A program made the position numbers and the translations under genes. This document shows positions 1 through 6,622 of a stretch of DNA of 18,760 bases, in pieces. Each line of letters opens with the position of its first letter. Within the stretch, counting starts at the first letter, position 1. The stretch covers positions 1-18,760 of the forward strand of contig DDBO01000147.1 of NCBI GenBank assembly GCA_002332755.1. The letters are read 5' to 3'. The stretch is from Bacteroidales bacterium UBA2030 (GTDB taxonomy: Bacteria > Bacteroidota > Bacteroidia > Bacteroidales > TTA-H9). The notes under the pieces were generated by a model. The model did not search any database, had not been told where the DNA came from, and worked only from the letters and a program-made list of their open reading frames with translations.

Positions 1-1
1 T

Positions 2-166
2 TCGGTGAAGGCCAAATCCATTGTCAAGCGTATGAAGGAAAAAGCCTTTGCTGCCAGCGTGAAACGTGAGAATATTCTTGAATGTGAGGAAATTGGAATT
101 CCTATCGACCAATTTGCTTCTATCGCCCTCTCTGCTATGCAACAAATGCCCGATTATACACCCTAA
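2..166 (+). CDS. HD-domain (HDIG-type) predicted phosphohydrolase, C-terminal fragment
   Basis: Reading from base 2, an open frame enters from the left edge and ends at TAA 164-166, giving the last 54 residues of a protein. The fragment carries a basic, helical stretch (KAKSIVKRMKEKAFAASVKR), then EELGIP-like text (CEEIGIPIDQF) and a final helix (ALSAMQQM). This resembles the C-terminal tail of the small (about 180-200 residue) HD superfamily hydrolases of Bacteroidota, where the conserved ending is usually a lysine-rich helix followed by a 'xxLGIxLDEH' segment. The metal-binding HD residues would lie upstream of the window, so the assignment rests on the tail alone. It ends 15 bases before the FtsB-like gene and is probably co-transcribed with it. 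Confidence 0.55.
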   Translation, partial: SVKAKSIVKRMKEKAFAASVKRENILECEEIGIPIDQFASIALSAMQQMPDYTP

Positions 167-181
167 ATAGTTATGTAAGCT

Positions 182-484
182 ATGGAAAATAAAGCCCTTC
201 ACAACGCATTTTCATGGCCCTTGCGTCATTACCGTTGGATTCTTTTTGCTCTTTTTGCTGTTTACATGGCTTTCTTCGATCGTTACAGCCTGATTAACCA
301 GTATAGAATACACAGAGAATTAAAAACTTTACGGGACAAATCGGAATGGTACAAACAACAAACGGAAATGTATCACCAACGTTTACAGCAAGTTTTGTAT
401 AATCCGGAGGAAACTGAGCGTTTTGTGAGGGAAAATTACCTGATGCAGCGGCCCGGTGAAAGGGTTTTTATTATTGATAGATAG
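182..484 (+). CDS. FtsB/DivIC-like septum formation initiator
   Basis: Small bitopic division protein of 100 residues. It has a short cytoplasmic N-terminus ending in basic residues (LRHYR), one membrane segment at about residues 19-34 (WILFALFAVYMAFFD), then a coiled-coil segment at about 40-75 and a C-terminal motif NPEETERFVRENYLMQRPGE, which is the conserved end of the DivIC/FtsB family (usual length 90-120). The family forms a periplasmic coiled-coil complex with FtsL- and FtsQ-type proteins and helps activate septal peptidoglycan synthesis. The ATG at 182 has no clear ribosome binding site, as is usual in Bacteroidota. It follows the HD-hydrolase gene by 15 bases. No good terminator follows directly; the nearest hairpin lies beyond the heptamer array at 616-632. 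Confidence 0.85.
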   Translation: MENKALHNAFSWPLRHYRWILFALFAVYMAFFDRYSLINQYRIHRELKTLRDKSEWYKQQTEMYHQRLQQVLYNPEETERFVRENYLMQRPGERVFIIDR

Positions 485-503
485 TGCTTTTGTTTTGATA
501 TTT

Positions 504-587
504 GTTCCAAGTTCCAGGTTCCGAGTTCCGGGTTCCAGGTTCCAAGTTTCAAGTTTCAAGTTCCAAGTTCCAAGTTTCAAGTTCCAA
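504..587. repeat. 12-copy tandem heptanucleotide repeat (consensus GTTCCAA)
   Basis: Twelve contiguous 7-base units run without a gap: GTTCCAA, GTTCCAG, GTTCCGA, GTTCCGG, GTTCCAG, GTTCCAA, GTTTCAA, GTTTCAA, GTTCCAA, GTTCCAA, GTTTCAA, GTTCCAA. All variation is at positions 4, 6 and 7 of the unit and consists of transitions (C/T or A/G). Because 7 is not a multiple of 3, any open frame through the array gives a seven-residue pseudo-repeat, which is why spurious ORFs cross it. It lies between the end of the FtsB-like gene and the OrfA relic. Similar TTCCAAG-type arrays occur in intergenic DNA of Bacteroidota (recalled, not checked); a function is not known to me. Confidence 0.93.
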
Positions 588-615
588 GTACTGGATTGTG
601 TATTTGTGTATTGAA

Positions 616-639
616 CCCCTTTATACAAGGGGGCCTTTT
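616..639 (+). terminator. Possible intrinsic terminator downstream of the FtsB-like gene
   Basis: CCCCTT (616-621) can pair with AAGGGG (627-632) across a five-base loop, followed after GCC by TTTTG and further T-rich sequence. The stem is only 6 bp and three non-T bases separate it from the T-run, so it would be a weak plus-strand terminator. It sits about 130 bases after the FtsB-like stop, beyond the heptamer array. The reverse orientation also has an A-rich flank and could act on the OrfA relic. Confidence 0.35.
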
Positions 640-677
640 GTTTATTGTTATGATTATCAAAGGAATATGTTTTCCTG

Positions 678-997
678 TCAATTCTTGTTTTTGGTCCGCT
701 GGCCAAACTTTTTTTTCAAAAGTTCATCCTTTTGCTGTGATTCTAGTTCTTTCTCTTCCAGCAGCTTCTTTAACCTTATGCTTTCCTCCTCCAATCGCTT
801 AAGCTGCGCCTCTAAATCCTTTCCCCGCCTGTCTTCTAATCCCTAAAGTCCTGAAGCTACGTAGCGGTTGAGCCAGTTGTAGTATTGCGTCTTCGATATG
901 CCATACTTTTTACAGCCTATTGTAACCCCTAACTTTTTAATGTCCAGAATTATCTTTTCCTTTTCCTGGGGTGTCCGTTTGTGAATCTGTTTTACCA
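678..997 (-). pseudogene. IS3-type transposase OrfA relic, interrupted by an in-frame amber codon
   Basis: On the minus strand an ATG at 997-995 opens a frame with a helix-turn-helix of the IS3 OrfA kind (KEKIILDIKKLGVTIGCKKY, then GISKTQYYNWLNRY). The frame meets TAG at 845-843 and then continues, in the same frame, for 54 codons to TGA at 680-678. That second part has exactly the expected OrfA C-terminus: a DRRGKD stretch, a leucine-rich coiled coil (LKRLEEESIRLKKLLEE) and KDELLKKK. A single nonsense change is therefore the simplest reading; there is no methionine after the stop for re-initiation. A slippery heptamer A AAA AAG lies in frame at 714-708, as in IS3 elements that make OrfAB by -1 frameshifting, but the -1 frame beyond it encodes nothing like an OrfB integrase. 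A TTG start at 1049 would add 17 residues (open frame 678-1049); its use is doubtful. No terminal inverted repeats were found. Confidence 0.75.
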
Positions 998-1049
998 TAA
1001 GTGATGCAGGTTTTTTACTTTTTATAGGGTTTCTTTGAGCATCAGACAA

Positions 1050-1188
1050 TTTGAGATTTTGAGATCAGGGATTGGAATTTTAAAATAGATAGGTGGTTTT
1101 GGTCATGATGGTTTCAGTCAGGAAGTAAAAAATCAATGAGTGACTTTACGAGTAGAGAATTTCATTCCCGAATAAAGAGGTGATTTAT
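1050..1188. other. Intergenic stretch between OrfA relic and EEP gene
   Basis: No coding signal, RNA gene or clear promoter is visible. Together with 485-677 it makes up the non-coding part of the roughly 700-base accessory-looking gap. A 7-bp AT-rich palindrome (GAATAAA 1170-1176 with TTTATTC 1184-1190) overlaps the stop codon of the minus-strand EEP gene and could be a weak transcription end, but it lacks a following T-run. Confidence 0.5.
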
Positions 1189-2214
1189 TCATGGATTTTT
1201 CATTTTTATGTCGATCCTTGCCCTGACGGGCAGATGGTCGGCAAAGCCACCTTCGTAGCGCATACCGTTGTAAGTACGGAAAACGCGTTTACCCGTGTAA
1301 GTTTCATCTGAGGTGAGCAGAAATTCAGGGGAAAATATCTCCGCTTTTCTGAGGCAGAGGTTTCCTCTACATTCCAAGAGTCTTTTTGAAACAATGATAT
1401 GGTCGATAATGTCCCATTGTCCCTGAAACTTATGGGATCCAATGTTTTGTTTTTTCATCAGTGGTGCCATGAGATCGTAGAGTCCTGAGAGGCATGGTTG
1501 GCTTGTATCGGAACATGCTCCAAGAATATTTTTTACTGAGAGGTCAAAAGGATTGTCGTTTAGGTCGCCCATGATGAGGATGTTGTGTTGTCTGGTAGCC
1601 AGTAATGAATCGGTGAGCGAACGCAAAGTACGCGCAGCAGCAAAGCGCCGTGGCATGCTGCCGGCCACCCCTCCGTATTTCGAGGGCCAGTGATTAATAA
1701 AAATGTGAAGGGTATCACCACTGGGCAGGGTGCCACTTACAAACAGAATGTCTCGAGTTTGTAAGCGGTTTCCAAGTGAATCTTTAACAGGTATCGCCCG
1801 ATGCTGAATCACTTTGAAAGAATTCTTTCGGTATAGCAGCGCTACATCAATGCCCCTGGGGTCCGGCGATTCGTAGTGTATAAACCGGTATCCCAAACCT
1901 TTTAATGGGCTGGCATTCACCAGCATTTCCAGAACAAAATCGTTCTCTATCTCACAAAGGCCTATTAAACCTGGCATCTCCCATTCTCCGGCTGCCATAA
2001 AAACCTTTGCCAGATTGTTGAGCTTTTTGTATAAACGGCTTTTGTTCCAATGATAAGTCCCATTTGTCGTAAAACCTTCGTCTGCCTTTTGTGGATCATC
2101 TTCGGTATCAAAGAGATTTTCCACATTGTAAAACATTACCGTAAAACCCTTTTCCTGACCACTCAACAAAAAGGTGTTAAATAAAAAGAAAGCAAGCCAA
2201 ATCAAGCGGAACAT
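1189..2214 (-). CDS. Secreted endonuclease/exonuclease/phosphatase (EEP) family protein
   Basis: A 341-residue protein of the Mg-dependent EEP (DNase I-like) fold. A signal peptide occupies about residues 1-20 (MFRLIWLAFFLFNTFLLSGQ). Family motifs appear in order: FYNVENLFD (27-35, metal/Asn site), GLCEIEN (about 85-91, metal-binding Glu), DPRGIDVALLY, NHWPSKYGG (catalytic His region), MGDLND (Asp/Asn pair) and GGFADHLPV near the C-terminus (the final DH pair). All catalytic positions look intact. Members act on phosphodiester or phosphomonoester bonds; the substrate cannot be told from sequence, and nucleic acid scavenging or sugar/lipid phosphate hydrolysis are both possible. The gene starts 7 bases after rpe on the same strand and is probably its operon partner. 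Confidence 0.85.
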   Translation of the reverse strand: MFRLIWLAFFLFNTFLLSGQEKGFTVMFYNVENLFDTEDDPQKADEGFTTNGTYHWNKSRLYKKLNNLAKVFMAAGEWEMPGLIGLCEIENDFVLEMLVNASPLKGLGYRFIHYESPDPRGIDVALLYRKNSFKVIQHRAIPVKDSLGNRLQTRDILFVSGTLPSGDTLHIFINHWPSKYGGVAGSMPRRFAAARTLRSLTDSLLATRQHNILIMGDLNDNPFDLSVKNILGACSDTSQPCLSGLYDLMAPLMKKQNIGSHKFQGQWDIIDHIIVSKRLLECRGNLCLRKAEIFSPEFLLTSDETYTGKRVFRTYNGMRYEGGFADHLPVRARIDIKMKNP

Positions 2215-2221
2215 ATTTAGT

Positions 2222-2869
2222 TCATGACTGCTTTAAAATCTTAATTGCCTTGATGGGATCAGGATGGGCAAAAATAGTATTCCCTGCCACCAGTACATCT
2301 GCCCCGGCTTCACGCAGCAGTCGGGCATTTTCAAAGGTGACTCCTCCATCAACTTCAATAAGCGACCGACTGTCCGCTTCGATCAACATTTCTTTTAATT
2401 GCTTGATTTTATCAATGGTTTTGGAAATAAATTTTTGACCACCAAAACCGGGATTGACTGACATGAGAAGCACAAGGTCTACATCGTTTAAAATGTTCTC
2501 TATTAAACACAATGGACTGTGTGGGTTGAGTACAACACCAGCTTGCATGCCTAAATGTTTAATCGCATCAATTGTACGGTGCAGATGTGGACACGCTTCT
2601 GCATGTACGGTCAGTATATCGGCCCCGGCTTCCTTAAAAGCCTCGAGATATTTATCGGGCTCCACTATCATCAGATGAACGTCGAGGGGTTTACGTGCTA
2701 TTTTGTGAATCGACTGTATTACTGGAAATCCAAAAGAAATGTTTGGCACAAATCGGCCGTCCATGATGTCGAGGTGAATCCAGTCGGCATCGCTGCGGTT
2801 GAGTATTTCAATAGTTTCGCCCAGGCGGGTAAAATCTGTGGTGAGAATGGATGGGGCTATCAGTGGCAT
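2222..2869 (-). CDS. rpe: Ribulose-phosphate 3-epimerase
   Basis: Interconverts D-ribulose 5-phosphate and D-xylulose 5-phosphate in the non-oxidative pentose phosphate pathway. The 215-residue product is a complete TIM barrel of normal family length. Visible signatures: APSIL at the start, HLDIMDGRFVPN (32-43, with His32 metal ligand and Asp34 catalytic), DVHLM (63-67, His65 metal ligand), the loop MSVNPGFGGQKF (136-147), EVDGG (172-176, second catalytic Asp174) and the phosphate-binding AGNTIF near the end. The ATG at 2869 fits the conserved N-terminus. A Bacteroidota-like -7 box lies 21 bases upstream (2890-2897, minus). It leads a two-gene unit with the EEP gene and is divergent from the FN3 surface-protein gene. 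Confidence 0.96.
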   Translation of the reverse strand: MPLIAPSILTTDFTRLGETIEILNRSDADWIHLDIMDGRFVPNISFGFPVIQSIHKIARKPLDVHLMIVEPDKYLEAFKEAGADILTVHAEACPHLHRTIDAIKHLGMQAGVVLNPHSPLCLIENILNDVDLVLLMSVNPGFGGQKFISKTIDKIKQLKEMLIEADSRSLIEVDGGVTFENARLLREAGADVLVAGNTIFAHPDPIKAIKILKQS

Positions 2870-2889
2870 GCCTTAATTTTTGTTAAATG

Positions 2890-2897
2890 CAAAATTA
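2890..2897 (-). promoter_or_regulatory. Putative -7 promoter box for rpe (TAATTTTG)
   Basis: On the minus strand TAATTTTG matches the Bacteroidota primary-sigma -7 consensus TAnnTTTG and lies 21 bases before the rpe start codon. I do not see a good -33 TTTG at the expected spacing, so this is a partial match only. Confidence 0.35.
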
Positions 2898-2999
2898 AGT
2901 ATTTGGGTTATCTCTATTTTGATTTGCCTTTCTCTACAAAAGATTATCTGATTTTATTTGGGGAAATTTCTGTTTTTAGTCAGGTATGGCAGCAAAGTG

Positions 3000-3007
3000 T
3001 AAATTTG
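3000..3007 (+). promoter_or_regulatory. Putative -7 promoter box for the FN3 surface-protein gene (TAAATTTG)
   Basis: TAAATTTG followed by C matches the Bacteroidota -7 consensus TAnnTTTG. A T-rich TGTTTTT at 2971-2977 lies about 22 bases upstream, roughly where a -33 element would be. It would give a leader of about 45-50 bases before the ATG at 3064 and would place an alternative start at 2986 upstream of the transcript. Confidence 0.45.
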
Positions 3008-3063
3008 CGCTCTGTTTCAGGGGTATCAGACCAATTTTTCTATCAAACCTGCGTTGTAATATT

Positions 3064-5061
3064 ATGCGTAAGGTATTCGTCTTAAGTGTAATCATTGTAT
3101 TTGTTTTTCAGAATATTAAGGCTCAATTGATGCCTGTTGACCTGGTATGCTCCAGTGTAGCATCGAATGGAGATGTTACCATAACCTGGATACCGAAATA
3201 TTCCAGTCTGGATTTTGCCCGTTACGAGGTATGGTATACCCTAAATCCGGCAATGGGTTTTTCAAAAATAGCTGAGGTAACGGATATTGCACAGGATAGT
3301 TACACACATGCCGGGGCGGCTGCTCATCTTCAGGAAGCTTATTATTTTGTGAAAACCATTGCCATATCGCAGGCTTTTGCCATTTCCGATACTATTGCTA
3401 CACTGCGTTTGGAAGGCCAGTTAGTAAATCAAACGTATGTGCAATTGAAATGGAATTCCCTGATGCCTGTTCTGCCTCCGACAAATTATGGATTTTATAG
3501 AATTTTTTGGCAGAAACCGAATGTAGGTTGGGTTTTACTCGACTCAGTGTCCGAACCTGCCTATTCGCATAAGGTACTTCCCTGCAATGATAATTATTAT
3601 CGGATAGAAATGGGTGACCAGAATTGTATTTCTGCTTCTGCCGTCTTAAAAGTCGATCGCGACATAGAACAACCCCCTACACCCATACTGGATAGTGTTT
3701 CGGTGAACGACGGGCAGGTAATTATAGGCTGGCAGCCTTCCATAGCTCCCGATGTACAGGGCTATGTTGTTTACCGTCAAAATGCCGGAATCTGGGATAC
3801 TCTTGCCTTGCTCGAGGGGGAAAATCAACGCTATTTTATAGATACTACAGCAAAGCCACATACTCAAAGTTATTTATACTGCATTGCAGCCTTCGACAGG
3901 TGCGGCAATGCCAGTGCCGATATGGGCATACCCCAGGCTCAGCAAACTCTCTTGCTGGCTGAGCCTGTTTTCGATGTTTGTGCTGACAGGATTACTCTTT
4001 CATGGTCGGCCTATACCAATATGCCCGGAAACCTTAAGGGATATCGAATCCTTGCCCGCGAATCTGCCGATACTGAATATATTCTTGCCGTTGTAGGTCC
4101 TAATACCTTGAGCTATACTTTTGACCATCCCCTGGATGGAATTAAGTATTCTTTCCGTATTCAGGCATTTAGTGAATCAACCACCATTACTTCGACTTCG
4201 AATGAGCGAAAATTGAAGGTGAGAAAACCTCCGGCACCTGAATATGCCTATATCAGATATGCAAATGTGGTAATGAATCAGAATATTGTGATTCAAATAT
4301 TTGCAGATACTTTGGCCCCGGGCACCGAATTTCACCTTTTCAGGAGCAATCCGGCAAACGGAAATTTTGAACCAGTGGCTGTTTTAGATTCTTCCTCAGT
4401 AAACCTTCCTTATGTAGATACCAACGTTAATGTTCATAAAAGGCAATATTTTTATCGTTTAGCTGTAATTGATAGTTGTCAAAATACCGCACTCGTCTCA
4501 AATACCATCAGTTCTGTATTACTTACTAACCCTACAGGTTCCACCCTTGAATGGACTCCACTGGAGGGCTGGGATATTGGAGTGGAAACATATCAGATTT
4601 ATAAAATCATTGGGGTTGATACGTCATTAGCTGCTGAGGTAGGGACTTCAGTTAATTCATGGACAGACGAAGATATTGATTTTGCACAGGGTGCTTTTTA
4701 TTTTGTGAAAGCTATTGAGAGGGCAGGTAACCAGTATGGTTTTAGAGAAGAGGTAGTCTCAAATACCATTCAAATATCCCCCCGGTTCAGCATAGCCATT
4801 GCCAATGCTTTTACTCCCTGGAGAGAGACCAATAACATTTTTAAGCCCCGCCTTATTTCCTTTGACCCTGAAAATTATTATTTTGCCATCTATAATCGTT
4901 TTGGTCAGAAAATATTCGAAACCTATTCGCCTGATGAAGGATGGGATGGCACGGTAAAAGGTAAACGCGCCCCTTCAGGTGTATATGTATATTTTTTGCG
5001 TGTGCTCACGAATAAGGGTCGGTACCATGAACAGAGGGCGGCTGTCCTTCTGCTCGACTGA
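3064..5061 (+). CDS. Secreted multi-FN3-like surface protein with type B (gliding/T9SS) C-terminal domain
   Basis: A 665-residue protein. I chose the ATG at 3064 because it begins a clear signal peptide (MRKVFVLSVIIVFVFQNIKA, then Q) and because the longer frame from 2986 would start inside or before the presumed promoter. After the signal come about six fibronectin-III-like modules of 80-95 residues, each recognisable by a 'GYxVYR/IYK' strand, a 'YxDT' or 'SYTH' turn and a 'YxYxIxAxDxxGN' strand (for example YCIAAFDRCGNAS, YFYRLAVIDSCQNTA). The last 84 residues (about 582-665) match the type B C-terminal domain linked to gliding motility proteins and type IX secretion: AFTPWRETNN, YNRFGQKIFET, GWDGTVKGK, APSGVYVYFLRV. 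Export across the outer membrane by T9SS is inferred; no T9SS component gene is in the window. The ligand is unknown. Confidence 0.82.
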   Translation: MRKVFVLSVIIVFVFQNIKAQLMPVDLVCSSVASNGDVTITWIPKYSSLDFARYEVWYTLNPAMGFSKIAEVTDIAQDSYTHAGAAAHLQEAYYFVKTIAISQAFAISDTIATLRLEGQLVNQTYVQLKWNSLMPVLPPTNYGFYRIFWQKPNVGWVLLDSVSEPAYSHKVLPCNDNYYRIEMGDQNCISASAVLKVDRDIEQPPTPILDSVSVNDGQVIIGWQPSIAPDVQGYVVYRQNAGIWDTLALLEGENQRYFIDTTAKPHTQSYLYCIAAFDRCGNASADMGIPQAQQTLLLAEPVFDVCADRITLSWSAYTNMPGNLKGYRILARESADTEYILAVVGPNTLSYTFDHPLDGIKYSFRIQAFSESTTITSTSNERKLKVRKPPAPEYAYIRYANVVMNQNIVIQIFADTLAPGTEFHLFRSNPANGNFEPVAVLDSSSVNLPYVDTNVNVHKRQYFYRLAVIDSCQNTALVSNTISSVLLTNPTGSTLEWTPLEGWDIGVETYQIYKIIGVDTSLAAEVGTSVNSWTDEDIDFAQGAFYFVKAIERAGNQYGFREEVVSNTIQISPRFSIAIANAFTPWRETNNIFKPRLISFDPENYYFAIYNRFGQKIFETYSPDEGWDGTVKGKRAPSGVYVYFLRVLTNKGRYHEQRAAVLLLD

Positions 5062-5086
5062 AAATTCCCGTAAGGGCTAATTTTTA

Positions 5087-5094
5087 TACATTTG
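5087..5094 (+). promoter_or_regulatory. Putative -7 promoter box for guaB (TACATTTG)
   Basis: TACATTTG followed by C is an exact match to the Bacteroidota TAnnTTTG box. It lies between the stop of the FN3 protein and guaB and 21 bases before the ATG at 5116. It argues against the TTG start at 5092, which lies inside the box. No clear -33 TTTG was found. Confidence 0.55.
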
Positions 5095-5115
5095 CAATCC
5101 CAAAATTCTATTTTT

Positions 5116-6582
5116 ATGAGTCAACCCAGATCCACTCTCCTCAGGGAAGGGCTTACCTACGACGATGTATTACTGGTGCCTGCATTTTCAGAAGTAATGC
5201 CTCGTGAGGTTGAAATTTCTTCATGGTTTAGCCGGCATATACCGGTAAAAATTCCCATTGTAACGGCAGCCATGGATACAGTAACAGAATCTACCATGGC
5301 CATTGCTATTGCCAGAGAAGGAGGAATAGGCGTTCTTCACAAAAACATGAGTATTGAAAGGCAGGCGCTGGAGGTAAGAAAGGTTAAGCGGGCCGAAGCA
5401 GGGATGATCCTTCAACCTGTAACAGTAAATGTAAAGGCCAGGGTTGGGGAGGCTATTCATCTGATGAGAGAACATAAAATTGGCGGTATTCCGGTGGTGG
5501 ATGATCAGCAAGTGTTAGTAGGTATTCTTACCAATCGCGACTTACGCTTCGAGCGCGATATGAGCCGTTCGGTGGCCGATGTCATGACTTCCAACGTCAT
5601 TACCACGAGCGAGTTTACCGATTTTGAAAAAGCTGCCGAAATACTGCAGGAACATAAAATTGAAAAATTACCCGTGGTCGATCGCCAGGGCAAGCTCATT
5701 GGGTTGATTACTTACAAGGATATTATCAAGCTCAAGTCGATGCCCAATGCCTGCAAAGATGGCAAAGGACGACTCAGAGTTGCCGCAGCTGTAGGTATCA
5801 CTGCGGATACCTTAAAAAGGGTAGAGGCTCTTTTAAAGGAAGATGTTGATGCTATTGTTATTGATACAGCTCATGGCCATTCGAAAGGTGTTATGGACAT
5901 GGCCCGCAGGGTCAGACAAGAATTTCCTGATGTCGATCTTGTTGTTGGAAATATTGCCACTGCTGCAGCCGCGCTCGACCTGGCTGCATTGAATGTAGAT
6001 GCAATAAAGGTTGGAATAGGACCGGGGTCCATATGTACCACCCGGGTAGTTGCCGGGATTGGTGTTCCACAACTTACGGCCATCATGGATGTTTACGATG
6101 CTATACGCGATGCGGGTATTCCAATTATTGCCGATGGGGGAATCCGTTATACGGGCGATATCGTAAAAGCTCTGGCCGCCGGAGCTTCTACCATAATGGC
6201 CGGTTCGTTGTTTGCAGGTGTAGATGAGTCGCCAGGAGAAGCCATTATTTATGAGGGTCGTAAATACAAGACCTATAGAGGAATGGGTTCGCTCGAAGCC
6301 ATGCAGCAAGGCTCTAAAGATCGTTATTTCCAGGACATGGAAGATGATATAAAGAAATTGGTACCCGAAGGAATTGTTGGCCGTGTGCCTTACAAAGGGT
6401 CTCTCAATGAAGTAGTTACGCAAATGGTGGGAGGCCTCAGGGCCGGTATGGGCTATACAGGTTCACGCAATATTTCCGAATTACGAAATGCTACTTTTAT
6501 ACGTATCACTCAAGCCGGAGTAGTCGAAAGCCATCCTCATGACATTACTATAACCAGTGAAGCGCCTAATTATTCACGCTAA
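5116..6582 (+). CDS. guaB: Inosine-5'-monophosphate dehydrogenase
   Basis: Oxidises IMP to XMP with NAD+, the committed step of GMP synthesis in the cytoplasm. From ATG 5116 the product is 488 residues, the normal bacterial length. The order is classical: N-terminal barrel part with LTYDDVLLVP (13-22), a CBS pair at about 97-150 and 157-210 (Bateman module), then the rest of the barrel with DTAHGHS (250-256), VGNIAT (277-282), the catalytic loop GIGPGSICTTR with Cys307, DGGI (340-343), the phosphate-binding MAGSLFAG, and YRGMGS. The mobile flap KDRYFQ carries the catalytic Arg403-Tyr404. The start was chosen because an upstream in-frame TTG (5092) overlaps the -7 promoter box. Gene 6623 follows after 40 bases without a visible promoter or terminator, so guaB and the chaperone genes may share transcripts. 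Confidence 0.97.
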   Translation: MSQPRSTLLREGLTYDDVLLVPAFSEVMPREVEISSWFSRHIPVKIPIVTAAMDTVTESTMAIAIAREGGIGVLHKNMSIERQALEVRKVKRAEAGMILQPVTVNVKARVGEAIHLMREHKIGGIPVVDDQQVLVGILTNRDLRFERDMSRSVADVMTSNVITTSEFTDFEKAAEILQEHKIEKLPVVDRQGKLIGLITYKDIIKLKSMPNACKDGKGRLRVAAAVGITADTLKRVEALLKEDVDAIVIDTAHGHSKGVMDMARRVRQEFPDVDLVVGNIATAAAALDLAALNVDAIKVGIGPGSICTTRVVAGIGVPQLTAIMDVYDAIRDAGIPIIADGGIRYTGDIVKALAAGASTIMAGSLFAGVDESPGEAIIYEGRKYKTYRGMGSLEAMQQGSKDRYFQDMEDDIKKLVPEGIVGRVPYKGSLNEVVTQMVGGLRAGMGYTGSRNISELRNATFIRITQAGVVESHPHDITITSEAPNYSR

Positions 6583-6622
6583 ATTCTATTGATATACCAT
6601 TAAACCAAAATCGCATAGTGTT

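Noticed and set aside
383..706. Minus-strand ORF of 107 codons across the heptamer array
   Set aside because: Its sequence is mostly a translation of the 7-bp repeat (TWNLKLG-like units), overlaps the FtsB-like gene and is not in the frame of the OrfA relic.
502..846. Plus-strand ORF of 114 codons
   Set aside because: Starts in the heptamer array and then runs antisense to the OrfA relic; composition (Ser/Phe-rich) is that of an antisense shadow.
1170..1190. AT-rich 7-bp palindrome as terminator of the rpe-EEP unit
   Set aside because: Stem is all A/T except one pair, overlaps the stop codon and has no T-run on the minus strand; too weak to list as a terminator.
5068..5086. CCCGTAAGGG followed by a T-run as a terminator after the FN3 protein
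   Set aside because: Only three base pairs can form, and the T-run is better explained as part of the guaB promoter region.
5833..6423. 196-codon minus-strand ORF opposite guaB
   Set aside because: Lies fully within the well-supported guaB gene and has no recognisable motifs.
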